Shown: in pieces, positions 23,761-31,984 of the stretch | Layout of the letters: each line of letters opens with the position of its first letter | Position numbering within the stretch: the stretch's first letter is position 1 | Assembly (NCBI GenBank): GCA_900544905.1 | Contig: UQXF01000008.1 | Location: 1-51,900, forward strand | DNA from: an uncultured Clostridium sp. | GTDB lineage: Bacteria > Bacillota > Clostridia > Lachnospirales > Lachnospiraceae | Length of the DNA: 51,900 bases | Reading direction: 5' to 3' | Position numbers and translations under genes: made by a program | Notes under the pieces: generated by a model | The model's database searches: none | What the model was told of the DNA's origin: nothing | The model's input: the letters and a program-made list of their open reading frames with translations, nothing else

Positions 23761-25851
23761 GTGATTGCGATAGGAAAGTGGATTACAAAGCATAAAGCAC
23801 TTATCATTATCTTAAGTGTTCTTCTGATTATTCCTTCCATCATAGGAATGATAAAGACCAGAACAAACTATGATTTGCTGAGTTATCTTCCGGATACCCT
23901 GGAAACGGTATCCGGTCAGGATATTATGGTGGATGAGTTTGGAATGGGTGCTTTCTCAATGGTAATTGTTGAAGATATGGACATGAAGGATGTCAGTGCC
24001 CTGAAGGAGAAGATTTCAGGGGTTTCCCATGTAAGTGAGGTTATCTGGTATGACAGCATTATGGATATTTCCGTTCCGACAGAGATGCTGCCAGAGGATG
24101 TCCAGGAGCTGTTGTTTAACGGAGATGCAACCATGTTGATTGTCTTATTTGACGACACAACTTCCGCTGACAATTCCATGCAGGCGGTTACGGATTTGCG
24201 GAAGCTGGTGGGGGAGCAGTGCTTCATTTCCGGTATGACAGGACTGGTTACGGATATAAAGGATTTGGCACTTAGCGAAATACCGGTTTATGTCATAATT
24301 GCTGTGGTATTTGTGCTGGTTGTGCTGATGTTTACAATGGATTCCTTTGCTACACCGTTTATTTTCCTGATGGGCATTGGAGTTGCCGTTCTCTACAATC
24401 TGGGAAGTAACTATTTTCTGGGTGAGACCAGTTATATCACAACAGCGTTGGCGGCAGTTCTTCAGCTGGGTGTCACAATGGATTACTCGATTTTCCTTTT
24501 GGAGAGCTACCGGGCGAATAAGCAGAGATTTCCTGAAGATAAGGACCGGGCGATGGCACATGCGATTTCCAATACCTTCCGCTCCGTGTGCAGCAGCTCC
24601 CTTACCACCATTGCCGGTTTTGCTGCACTTTGTGCCATGACCTTTGCTCTGGGCAGGGATTTGGGCATTGTAATGGCAAAGGGTGTTGTAATGGGCGTGC
24701 TTGTATGTGTTACCCTGCTGCCGTGCCTGATTCTTGTATGTGATAAATGGATTGAAAAGTGGTCCCATAAAGAGCTGCTTCCCCGGTTTCATAAGCTGTC
24801 GGATTTTATAATCAAGTACAGATGGATTGCCATTATAATTTTTGTGGTTGGTATGGTACCGGCTGCCTATGGCAATAATCATGTGTCAATATTTTATAAC
24901 CTGGACAAAGGACTTCCGGAGGATATTCCATCCACTGTTGCAAATAAGAAGCTAGAGGAAGAGTTTGACATGAGCGTCATGCACATTGCCATGCTGCCGT
25001 CGGAAATGGATTCCAAAACAAAAACAGATGTGATAAAGGATATGGAAAATGTAGACGGTATTAAATGGGTAGTTGGCATGAATTCATTTTTAGGAGCCAG
25101 TGTACCGGAATCCATGATTCCAAAGGAATTCAGGGAAAAGCTGTCCAGTGACGAATATGAGCTGATGTTTATATGCTCCAATTATAAAACCGCATCGGAT
25201 GAGGTAAATAAACAGATTGACGAATTGAATGATATTGTAAAGCGTGTAGATGAATCTTCCATGATAATCGGTGAGGCACCGCTTACGAAGGACTTAATGG
25301 ATGTGACAAATGTGGATTTGCGGAATGTAAACTATCTCTCAATTATAGCAATTTTCATAATTATCATGATAACCTTTAAATCCATTTCTTTACCGGTTAT
25401 TTTAGTTGCGGTAATTGAGTTTGCAATCTTTATCAATATGGCTGTTCCATATTACACCAACACATCCCTTGTATTTGTGGCGAGTATTGTTATTGGCAGT
25501 ATTCAGTTAGGTGCAACCGTGGATTATGCGATTCTTATGACCAGCCGCTATCACAAGGAGCGGTTAAGGGGTGCAGGAAAACAGGAAGCGGTATCCATTG
25601 CACATAAGACGTCAATAAAATCAATTATTATCAGTGGTTCCTGTCTGTTTGCAGCAACCTTTGGTATTACCCTGTATTCAAGCATTGATATGATTGGCTC
25701 CATCTGTACATTGCTGGCAAGAGGAACCATTATCAGTGTTATTGTAGTAGTTTGTATTTTACCTGCCATGCTCTGGATTTTCGACTCCCTTATCTGTAAG
25801 ACAACATGGGATTTGAGACATGTGAGCATTGGAAAAAAGAATAATAATTAA
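23761..25851 (+). CDS. MMPL/RND-family exporter (696 aa)
   Basis: A cytoplasmic-membrane exporter of the MMPL/YdgH type: two halves, each with a first helix, an outer domain (~35-165 and ~385-535) and a five-helix bundle. Landmarks are the opening ITKHKALIIILSVLLIIPSI, the conserved GVTMDYSIFLLESYRANKQR with its Asp-Tyr in half 1 and the matching LGATVDYAILMTSRYHKER in half 2. GTG at 23761 is the start because AAAGGAGAG precedes it; an ATG at 23725 is inside operator 2. It is the first gene of an operon with a secreted heptad-repeat protein and the TetR repressor, so it is probably induced by its own substrate or a related compound. Confidence 0.92.
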   Translation: MIAIGKWITKHKALIIILSVLLIIPSIIGMIKTRTNYDLLSYLPDTLETVSGQDIMVDEFGMGAFSMVIVEDMDMKDVSALKEKISGVSHVSEVIWYDSIMDISVPTEMLPEDVQELLFNGDATMLIVLFDDTTSADNSMQAVTDLRKLVGEQCFISGMTGLVTDIKDLALSEIPVYVIIAVVFVLVVLMFTMDSFATPFIFLMGIGVAVLYNLGSNYFLGETSYITTALAAVLQLGVTMDYSIFLLESYRANKQRFPEDKDRAMAHAISNTFRSVCSSSLTTIAGFAALCAMTFALGRDLGIVMAKGVVMGVLVCVTLLPCLILVCDKWIEKWSHKELLPRFHKLSDFIIKYRWIAIIIFVVGMVPAAYGNNHVSIFYNLDKGLPEDIPSTVANKKLEEEFDMSVMHIAMLPSEMDSKTKTDVIKDMENVDGIKWVVGMNSFLGASVPESMIPKEFREKLSSDEYELMFICSNYKTASDEVNKQIDELNDIVKRVDESSMIIGEAPLTKDLMDVTNVDLRNVNYLSIIAIFIIIMITFKSISLPVILVAVIEFAIFINMAVPYYTNTSLVFVASIVIGSIQLGATVDYAILMTSRYHKERLRGAGKQEAVSIAHKTSIKSIIISGSCLFAATFGITLYSSIDMIGSICTLLARGTIISVIVVVCILPAMLWIFDSLICKTTWDLRHVSIGKKNNN

Positions 25852-25864
25852 GGAGGAATTGGTT

Positions 25865-27217
25865 ATGAAATATTTGAAAAAAACATGTGCAGTGACATTA
25901 AGTGCAGCAATGATTCTGGGTATGGCATCCGGCATGGGAACGGTTTCCTGCGCGGCAGCAAATATCGAAAAGGAAGAGACAGTCTATGTCAATCAGGAGG
26001 CAGACGGTTCCGTTACGGATATTACGGTTTCCGACTGGCTGAAAAATGTAACGGGAAATGGAGATATTTCTGACATGTCAAAGCTTACCGATATTAAAAA
26101 TGTCAAAGGAGACGAGACATTTACACAGGGCAGTGACGGAACACTTACATGGCAGGCGGATAATACGGATATTTATTATCAGGGAAAATCCGATGAGGAG
26201 CTGCCGGTGGGTGTTAAGGTCAGCTATAAGCTGGATGGAAAAGAGACAAAGGCTGCCGATATGGCAGGAAAAAGCGGCAAGGTCACTATTACAATTCAGT
26301 ATGAAAACAAGGCGTCCTATGAGGATGAAATTGATGGCAGGAAGGTTGAACTCAATACACCATTTTTGATGGCATCTGCTGTCATTCTTCCGGTGGATAA
26401 TTTCTCCAATGTAACAGTAAACCAGGGTAAGCTCGTATCGGAGGGCTCTAACCAGATTCTGGTTGTATATGGAATGCCGGGGCTGGCTGACAGTCTGGAT
26501 TTATCCAGTGATTTAAAGGAGGAAATGGATGAAAAGCTGGGAGATACCGTAACCATAACGGCAGATGTGACGGATTTCTCCATGGGCTCTATCTATACGG
26601 TGGCGACCTCGGATGAATTTTCGGATATTGACCTTGATGATGACAGCGACATAAATGATGTGGAAAATGCGATTAATGATTTAGCGGATGCAACGGATGA
26701 ACTGATTTCCGGTTCTTCTGACCTGTCTGACGGACTCACCACATTGCAGAATAATTTTAAGACCTATGCAAATGGTGTGGAGGATGTTAAAAAAGGCGCT
26801 TCTGATTTGTCCACAGGTGCCGGAAAGCTCTCAAAGGGTGTGAGCCAGTATACCACCGGAGTGACCTCACTGACAAAGGGAGCAAGCCAGTATGTGGAGG
26901 GAACCAAGTCGTTGGCAAACGGAGTTACCGCCTATGTAAATGGGGAAAAGCAGATAGATGCAGGGGTGACGAAATTATATAATTCAGTTGGGGCGTTATC
27001 CCAATACAGTGAATTTTCCGGCAAGCTGACCTCCTATGTGGGCGGAGTGAATGACCTGGCAAACGGAGTAAAAAATGTAAGCGGCAAGCTGTCAAATGTG
27101 GGAGCTGCCCTTACCAGTTATGGAAATGCTGCCGAGACATTGAAAAATGCAAAGGTGAGCGTATCGGATAAATCTGCGCTGGAGAGCGCAATTGACGGGA
27201 TTTGGAGGACAGCGTAA
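25865..27217 (+). CDS. secreted Gly-heptad-repeat protein, N-terminal part (frameshifted gene)
   Basis: A signal peptide (MKYLKKTCAVTLSAAMILGM, cleavage near SCAAA) leads into a ~270-residue beta-rich domain and then a remarkable run in which Gly recurs every seventh residue for about ten heptads (GASDLST, GAGKLSK, GVSQYTT, GVTSLTK...). This is the 'X-X-X-Leu-X-X-Gly' heptad type known from YhgE/Pip and MMPL-associated proteins. AAGGAGG at 25851-25857 precedes the ATG, right at the stop of the MMPL gene. The frame stops at 27217 because of a one-base shift near 27197; the same protein continues in the frame of the next entry. The whole would be ~684 residues. Likely an extracytoplasmic partner of the MMPL exporter. 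Confidence 0.85.
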   Translation: MKYLKKTCAVTLSAAMILGMASGMGTVSCAAANIEKEETVYVNQEADGSVTDITVSDWLKNVTGNGDISDMSKLTDIKNVKGDETFTQGSDGTLTWQADNTDIYYQGKSDEELPVGVKVSYKLDGKETKAADMAGKSGKVTITIQYENKASYEDEIDGRKVELNTPFLMASAVILPVDNFSNVTVNQGKLVSEGSNQILVVYGMPGLADSLDLSSDLKEEMDEKLGDTVTITADVTDFSMGSIYTVATSDEFSDIDLDDDSDINDVENAINDLADATDELISGSSDLSDGLTTLQNNFKTYANGVEDVKKGASDLSTGAGKLSKGVSQYTTGVTSLTKGASQYVEGTKSLANGVTAYVNGEKQIDAGVTKLYNSVGALSQYSEFSGKLTSYVGGVNDLANGVKNVSGKLSNVGAALTSYGNAAETLKNAKVSVSDKSALESAIDGIWRTA

Positions 27218-27918
27218 AGACGCAGTTAAAACAACTGCTCAGTGATGTGGAAAATGAAAATGCCGCAGTGGAAACAGCAAGACAGACCATTTTGGGGACA
27301 AATGCAGAAATGCAGAAGACCTTAGGCAGTGTCAGCATCCCGGATTCTGATACATTGGATTATCTGATTAGCTCTGGGAATGCCCTGACAAGTGCTTCTA
27401 GCCAGTTTGATGCAGGCATCCGGGAATTAAATGATGAGAAAGAGGGCGTTCCGGCATTATATGCAGGCGTGAAGGCATTGAGTGAAAATAATGCAGATTT
27501 GCTAAAGGGCGCCAGTGATTTAGCGGCAAAGGGCGGAGACCTGACAACGGGAATCGGTACCTTAAACCAGAGCACAAAAACACTTACCTCCTCAGCAAAA
27601 CAGCTGTCTGAGGGCGCAGGCACATTGAGTAAGGGTGCAGACAAGTTAAATGGAGCAACCAAGGATGTCAGTGATGGCGTAGATAAGCTGCAAAGCGGTT
27701 CGGTTGATTTACTGGATGGCATGAACCAGTTTAAGGATGAGGGTACAGGCAAGCTTCAAAGGGAATACAATGATAATATCAAAAATGTTATTGCGCGGTT
27801 CCAGTCTCTGACGGCAGGTGCAGATGATTATAAGACCTTTTCCGGAATTGCTGACGGTATGGAGGGAAAGGTAAAATTCATCTTCCAGACAGAAGAGATT
27901 TCAGCTGACAAGGATTGA
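27202..27918 (+). CDS. secreted Gly-heptad-repeat protein, C-terminal part (after frameshift)
   Basis: Continues the upstream protein in the -1 frame: LEDSVKTQLKQLLSDVENEN, then a second heptad tract (LLKGASDLAAKGGDLTTG, LSEGAGTLSKGADKLNGA) and an ending FKDEGTGKLQREYNDNIKN... without any membrane helix. There is no ribosome binding site at its beginning, so it is not an independent gene. Restoring one G in the GGG at 27197-27199 joins both parts as 'A-I-D-G-D-L-E-D-S'. Either a true inactivating mutation in a population or a sequencing/assembly error in a short homopolymer. Confidence 0.75.
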   Translation: MEDSVKTQLKQLLSDVENENAAVETARQTILGTNAEMQKTLGSVSIPDSDTLDYLISSGNALTSASSQFDAGIRELNDEKEGVPALYAGVKALSENNADLLKGASDLAAKGGDLTTGIGTLNQSTKTLTSSAKQLSEGAGTLSKGADKLNGATKDVSDGVDKLQSGSVDLLDGMNQFKDEGTGKLQREYNDNIKNVIARFQSLTAGADDYKTFSGIADGMEGKVKFIFQTEEISADKD

Positions 27919-27977
27919 TTTACGGATAGACAAAATTATTACAGATGTGCTATATTTTGGATAAAGGGGGCAGATAT

Positions 27978-28586
27978 ATGGGTAAGTTAGAAGACAACAA
28001 AAAGCGGAAGAAAGATGCGATTGTGAATTCTGCGTTTACATTGTTTATCCAGAATGGAATTAATGATACCTCCGTTTCGGACATTATGAAAAAAGCGGAG
28101 CTTGCCAAGGGAACCTTTTATCTGTACTTTAAGGATAAGTATGAGGTCCGGGATTATCTGATTCGTAAAAAGGCGGCGCAGATTTTTGAAAAGGCGCAGA
28201 TTGCCCTGCGGGACAGTGATGTGACTGATTTTGACGAAAAGATTATCTTTATGGTGGATAATATTTTAAACCAGCTCAATGAAAACAAGGTGTTGCTGCG
28301 CTTTATTTCCAAGAACTTAAGCTGGGGGATATTCCGGCATGCAATTGCCAATATGTCCATTGAAAAGGGACTGAATGCAGAGGATTTTATAGAAGAACTG
28401 TTTAAAGAGACAGATAAGAAATTCCGCAATCCGGAAATGCTGATTTTTATGATTGTAGAGCTGGTCAATTCTACAGCCCATAATGTAATTCTTTACAAGC
28501 AACCGGTGGAGCTTGCGGAGCTTAAGGAGGTATTATATCCCCTCATACGGCAAATGATACAAAATTTCCAAATCAGCGCTTCCTGA
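27978..28586 (+). CDS. TetR family transcriptional regulator (202 aa)
   Basis: N-terminal HTH of the TetR class: AIVNSAFTLFIQNGINDTSV, SDIMKKAELAKGTFYLYFKDK, with the 'KGTFYLYFKDK' recognition helix fully typical. The rest (~70-200) is the helical ligand-binding and dimerisation domain. AAGGGGG lies upstream of the ATG at 27978. As last gene of the MMPL operon it would repress its own synthesis through the two TGACC(A)..GGTCA operators at the operon promoter. The inducer is unknown. Confidence 0.93.
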   Translation: MGKLEDNKKRKKDAIVNSAFTLFIQNGINDTSVSDIMKKAELAKGTFYLYFKDKYEVRDYLIRKKAAQIFEKAQIALRDSDVTDFDEKIIFMVDNILNQLNENKVLLRFISKNLSWGIFRHAIANMSIEKGLNAEDFIEELFKETDKKFRNPEMLIFMIVELVNSTAHNVILYKQPVELAELKEVLYPLIRQMIQNFQISAS

Positions 28587-28605
28587 GTTTTTCGGGACTC
28601 TATAT

Positions 28606-28648
28606 AAAGACCTGTGTTATCCTGTTTGTGATAATGCAGGTCTTTTTT
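28606..28648 (+). terminator. rho-independent terminator of the MMPL-TetR operon
   Basis: AAAGACCTG...CAGGTCTTT with an inner GTTATC/GATAA stem and T6. Confidence 0.88.
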
Positions 28649-28707
28649 GCTCAAAGCCCTGTTTTAGGGGGAAAATGGAGACAAAATAAGACTAAATAAA
28701 AATTCAC

Positions 28708-28736
28708 TTGGATTTATCAGTATTGTATTATATAAT
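28708..28736 (+). promoter_or_regulatory. promoter of the sensor-GGDEF gene
   Basis: TTGGAT (28708-28713), 17-base spacer, perfect TATAAT (28731-28736), about 65 bases before the start codon's ribosome binding site. Confidence 0.7.
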
Positions 28737-28810
28737 AGATTCAATTGTAGATTCATATTAGAATAGATGCGATGAAATGGGGATGGCGTAGCCAGTTGGA
28801 GAAGGGAACA

Positions 28811-31123
28811 ATGGAAAAACGAAAGAATATTGCATTGTTTGTTGCTATGATTGAGAATGAGTTTTCCTACGCTGTGTGTGAGGGAGCATTAATGGGGGCA
28901 AAAGAAATAGATGCGAATCTCTTTATTCTGCCAGCAGGTATTATTGATGCCCGGTATGACGATATTGATGCAAATTGTTACCGGTATCAGTACAATACCT
29001 TGTTTTCGTGTGTGGATTCTCAATCAATCGATGCAATTATAATTGAATATGGCACGATTACATCGTTTTTAGATGCAAAGCGCAAGAAAGAATTTTTAGA
29101 GCAGATGGGGGATATCCCAATCATTTTACTGGCAGGTGAAGAAGAGGGCTATTCCAGTATTTTAGTGGATAACAGGGCAGGGCTTAATCAGGCAATCTGC
29201 CATCTGATTGACGTCCATCACTGTACAAAAATAGGCTTTGTCAGCGGTCCTATGACCAGCTTGGACGCTATTGAGCGGTTAGAGGTTTTTAAGGAAACCA
29301 TGCTCAGCAAAGGTCTTGATGCTTCCGAGGACTGGATTGTATATGGCAATTTCTCCCAGTTTTCAGAGGAGGTTGTAGAGGATTTAATTACCAGACATCC
29401 GGATATTCAGGGAATTGTCTGTGCTAATGACCAGATGGCGTCCGGCGCATATAACGCAATGAGAAAGATGAAGCTTGAGCCTGGAAAGGATATTTATATA
29501 ACGGGCTTTGATGACAGTCCCACAGCAATGCTGCTGGAGCCCCATCTGACCAGTGTTAAGGCAGACACCAAGGAAATGGCATGCATGGCAGTCTTGGAAT
29601 GCCGGAATATTCTTGCCGGAAAGAATGTCCGCAGATATGTAAAATCCCGGCTGGTTGTCAGGGATTCCTGCGGCTGCAATGACTTACAGGGAATTCAGCA
29701 GGAAGACAATTATGAGATTGGACAGTTTGACGATAATTTTATAAAGCAGTTATCCAATGATACATTTAACAGATATTTTAACAACTATTTTGAAAACAGC
29801 CAGACCCTGCTTATGAAAAAACTGCTGGATGAATATTTTGAGTACTATCTTCATCTTGTGGATGAGAATGGTACGCTGCATCTGGATGAAGAGGAATTTA
29901 TCAGACAATATATCAAATTCAGCCAGGTCTATAAGGATGAATATATTGATTTGAATATGTTTTTTGCTGTCAATTATATGTTATATGGATATGTCAGCAA
30001 ACAGATAAAGGACGAAGCAGAGCGGTTAGGGCTGCTGGAGATAATGTCAACGGTAAACCAGAAGCTTATAACGGCTGTTACCAAGCAGAAAATGGTGTCT
30101 GATGAGAAGGCAAAGATTTTTGAAATTGTTCTCACCAATATAACCAGAGATATGCTGCAGTTTTCCGCCTCAGAGCAGAAGAAATATGGCTCCGTCATCA
30201 GTAAGTTTCAGAGCATGGGTTTTGCGTCAGGCTATATTTTTACTTATGGAAGGGCGTTTACCCATACCAGCGTGGACAAATGGCAGCAGCCGGACACCTT
30301 ATTTATAAAGGCGTATCATAATAAGGAGGAGGTTCACCTGTTTGACGGTAAGGAAAAGGAGCTTCCACTGCAATCTGTTTTTTCTTCTGGGATTATGCCG
30401 AAGGACCGGCGTTGTGATATGCTGGTTATGCCGTTGTTTTCCGGGGAGGAGCAGTACGGCATTATGCTGACGGAATCCGAATTGGAGAATTTCCGATATG
30501 CTTCCCAGATAGCTTGTCAGGTCAGCGTTTCTATCGAAGTGATAGAGATTATGAAAAAGCAGAATGCTATTAAGCAGGAGCTGGAGAAAAATCTTGCTAA
30601 AATGGAGGAGAGCAACAAGGTTCTGGATGCCATGAGCCATCAGGACCCGTTAACAGGCATTGCAAACAGAAGAGGTTTTCTTGACACGGTTAAGAAGATT
30701 ATGGACGATAAGAGCAATTATGGCAAGAAGGCGGTTGCTGTCTATGCAGATATGGATAATTTAAAGATTGTCAATGATGAGTTTGGCCATGATGAGGGAG
30801 ATTATTCCCTGAAAACCATTGCCCGTGCCCTTACAGAATCCTTCCGCCAGTCGGATGTGGTGGCAAGAATGGGCGGTGATGAGTTTGCAGCCTTTGCCAT
30901 TGTCAGCCATGATAATTTTGAAAAGACCCTGAAGGAGCGCGTTCATGGTATTCTTGAAAAAATGAATGATAATGATAAACCATATTATGTTAACATGAGT
31001 GTGGGAACCTGTGAATTTGTGATTGGAGAGGATTCCAACCTTGACCATATTTTAAATGAGGCAGATGAGGACCTTTATAAAGAAAAGAAAAATAAAAAGA
31101 AGGTCATCTATAAATACAGATAA
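28811..31123 (+). CDS. diguanylate cyclase with LacI-like ligand-binding domain (770 aa)
   Basis: Makes cyclic di-GMP from two GTP. Residues ~1-290 are a periplasmic-binding-protein fold of the LacI/GalR sensor type (KNIALFVAMIENEFSYAVCEGAL, IGFVSGPMTSLDAIERLEVFKETM, GIVCANDQMASGAYNAM, YITGFDDSP) but without the DNA-binding head and without a signal peptide, so it would bind an intracellular ligand. Residues ~330-600 are mainly helical. The GGDEF domain is at ~610-770 with intact GGDEF (688-692) and the inhibitory I-site R-Q-S-D (679-682) five residues before it, so product inhibition is expected. ATG at 28811 follows GGAGAAGGGA. No transmembrane segment. Confidence 0.92.
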   Translation: MEKRKNIALFVAMIENEFSYAVCEGALMGAKEIDANLFILPAGIIDARYDDIDANCYRYQYNTLFSCVDSQSIDAIIIEYGTITSFLDAKRKKEFLEQMGDIPIILLAGEEEGYSSILVDNRAGLNQAICHLIDVHHCTKIGFVSGPMTSLDAIERLEVFKETMLSKGLDASEDWIVYGNFSQFSEEVVEDLITRHPDIQGIVCANDQMASGAYNAMRKMKLEPGKDIYITGFDDSPTAMLLEPHLTSVKADTKEMACMAVLECRNILAGKNVRRYVKSRLVVRDSCGCNDLQGIQQEDNYEIGQFDDNFIKQLSNDTFNRYFNNYFENSQTLLMKKLLDEYFEYYLHLVDENGTLHLDEEEFIRQYIKFSQVYKDEYIDLNMFFAVNYMLYGYVSKQIKDEAERLGLLEIMSTVNQKLITAVTKQKMVSDEKAKIFEIVLTNITRDMLQFSASEQKKYGSVISKFQSMGFASGYIFTYGRAFTHTSVDKWQQPDTLFIKAYHNKEEVHLFDGKEKELPLQSVFSSGIMPKDRRCDMLVMPLFSGEEQYGIMLTESELENFRYASQIACQVSVSIEVIEIMKKQNAIKQELEKNLAKMEESNKVLDAMSHQDPLTGIANRRGFLDTVKKIMDDKSNYGKKAVAVYADMDNLKIVNDEFGHDEGDYSLKTIARALTESFRQSDVVARMGGDEFAAFAIVSHDNFEKTLKERVHGILEKMNDNDKPYYVNMSVGTCEFVIGEDSNLDHILNEADEDLYKEKKNKKKVIYKYR

Positions 31124-31148
31124 AAATAATAGCAGTTTATATGGAAAG

Positions 31149-31204
31149 CCAGAATTTATATAAAGATAAGCGTGTGCCTGTCTTTATATAAATTCTGGTT
31201 TTTT
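31149..31204 (+). terminator. rho-independent terminator of the GGDEF gene
   Basis: An 18-bp perfect stem (CCAGAATTTATATAAAGA and its complement 31181-31198) followed by T6. Confidence 0.95.
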
Positions 31205-31206
31205 GC

Positions 31207-31218
31207 TGCCAGGCATAT
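31207..31218 (+). repeat. post-terminator motif, copy 2
   Basis: TGCCAGGCATAT directly after the terminator T tract; identical at 23624-23635 and with one change at 43012-43023, each time just after a T tract. Confidence 0.6.
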
Positions 31219-31284
31219 AAAACTGGAAAAGCTTTGAGATATAAGTGTTCACACTTTCTTCAAAAAATAAGTATTATATAGGAG

Positions 31285-31312
31285 TTGACAAAATTTCTCA
31301 ATTGCATATAAT
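31285..31312 (+). promoter_or_regulatory. promoter of the marR-ABC operon
   Basis: TTGACA (31285-31290), 16-base spacer, TATAAT (31307-31312); same geometry as the promoter at 9453. Confidence 0.82.
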
Positions 31313-31313
31313 A

Positions 31314-31336
31314 AATACTTGCCTAAGGAAACTATT
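31314..31336. promoter_or_regulatory. predicted MarR operator, copy 2
   Basis: A 23-bp dyad with core TTGCCTAAGGAAA, 9 of 11 arm positions symmetric, immediately after the -10. It is the better-formed of the two copies and lies before the marR gene itself. Confidence 0.72.
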
Positions 31337-31397
31337 TTGCTTTCCGGAAGGCAAAGTGAGACAGCATTATAGAATTGGATGAATGGGGATTGATACA

Positions 31398-31943
31398 ATG
31401 GATGAACTGGCAAGAGAGGTATATAAAATATTATACAGGTTTCATCAGGCACAGCCTAAATTTAAGGGGGATGGAGATTTAGCCAATGTTGAATTTTTTA
31501 TTCTGATTGGTATATCCGCTATACTGGATGTCAAAAACGGAAGGCTTCTTTCGGGGGAGGAATTGGAAACCGGATTTTGTTTCGGCGGTAAAGAGCCGGA
31601 GAACAGTAAGAAAGAGGAGCAGGGAATCACCCTTGGGGAGATTATCAGGGTAACCGGTATGTCTATGTCTGCGGCTTCTAAAAAGATTAGCATATTGGAA
31701 AAAAAGGAACTGATTGAGAGGCGGGTTTCCGAAACAGACAGAAGAAACGTGTACATTACATTAACGGAGAAGGGAAAGGTTATCTGTGAACAGGAAAAGA
31801 AAAAGAAGTGTGTATGGATTCAGGAGCTGGTGAAGCGTATGGGCAGGGAAGATATGACACAGCTGCTGGTGCTGGCAAACCGGGCCTTTGAGATTATGGA
31901 TGAGGTAATAAGTGAACAGCAGGAGACAGCTATAAAAAAATAA
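31398..31943 (+). CDS. MarR family transcriptional regulator (181 aa)
   Basis: A winged-helix repressor somewhat longer than average. HTH: ITLGEIIRVTGMSMSAASKKISILEKK (~77-103, shown here in two pieces: ITLGEIIRVTGM, SMSAASKKISILEKK); wing: RRVSETDRRNVYITLTEKG. The extra length is a charged loop (~52-72, GGKEPENSKKEEQ) before the HTH. Start Met at 31398 follows TGGGGA; an ATG five codons earlier has no ribosome binding site. It leads an operon with both subunits of an ABC exporter and most likely represses it through the dyad overlapping the promoter; the same dyad occurs before the yigZ-RND operon. Confidence 0.92.
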   Translation: MDELAREVYKILYRFHQAQPKFKGDGDLANVEFFILIGISAILDVKNGRLLSGEELETGFCFGGKEPENSKKEEQGITLGEIIRVTGMSMSAASKKISILEKKELIERRVSETDRRNVYITLTEKGKVICEQEKKKKCVWIQELVKRMGREDMTQLLVLANRAFEIMDEVISEQQETAIKK

Positions 31944-31984
31944 ACATTTCTTAGTTATGAGGTATATAGAAAGGGGCAGCTAAT

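Noticed and set aside
27190..27210. Programmed -1 ribosomal frameshifting in the heptad-repeat gene
   Set aside because: The bases GGGATTT do not form an X-XXY-YYZ slippery heptamer and no stimulating hairpin follows; a missing base is simpler.
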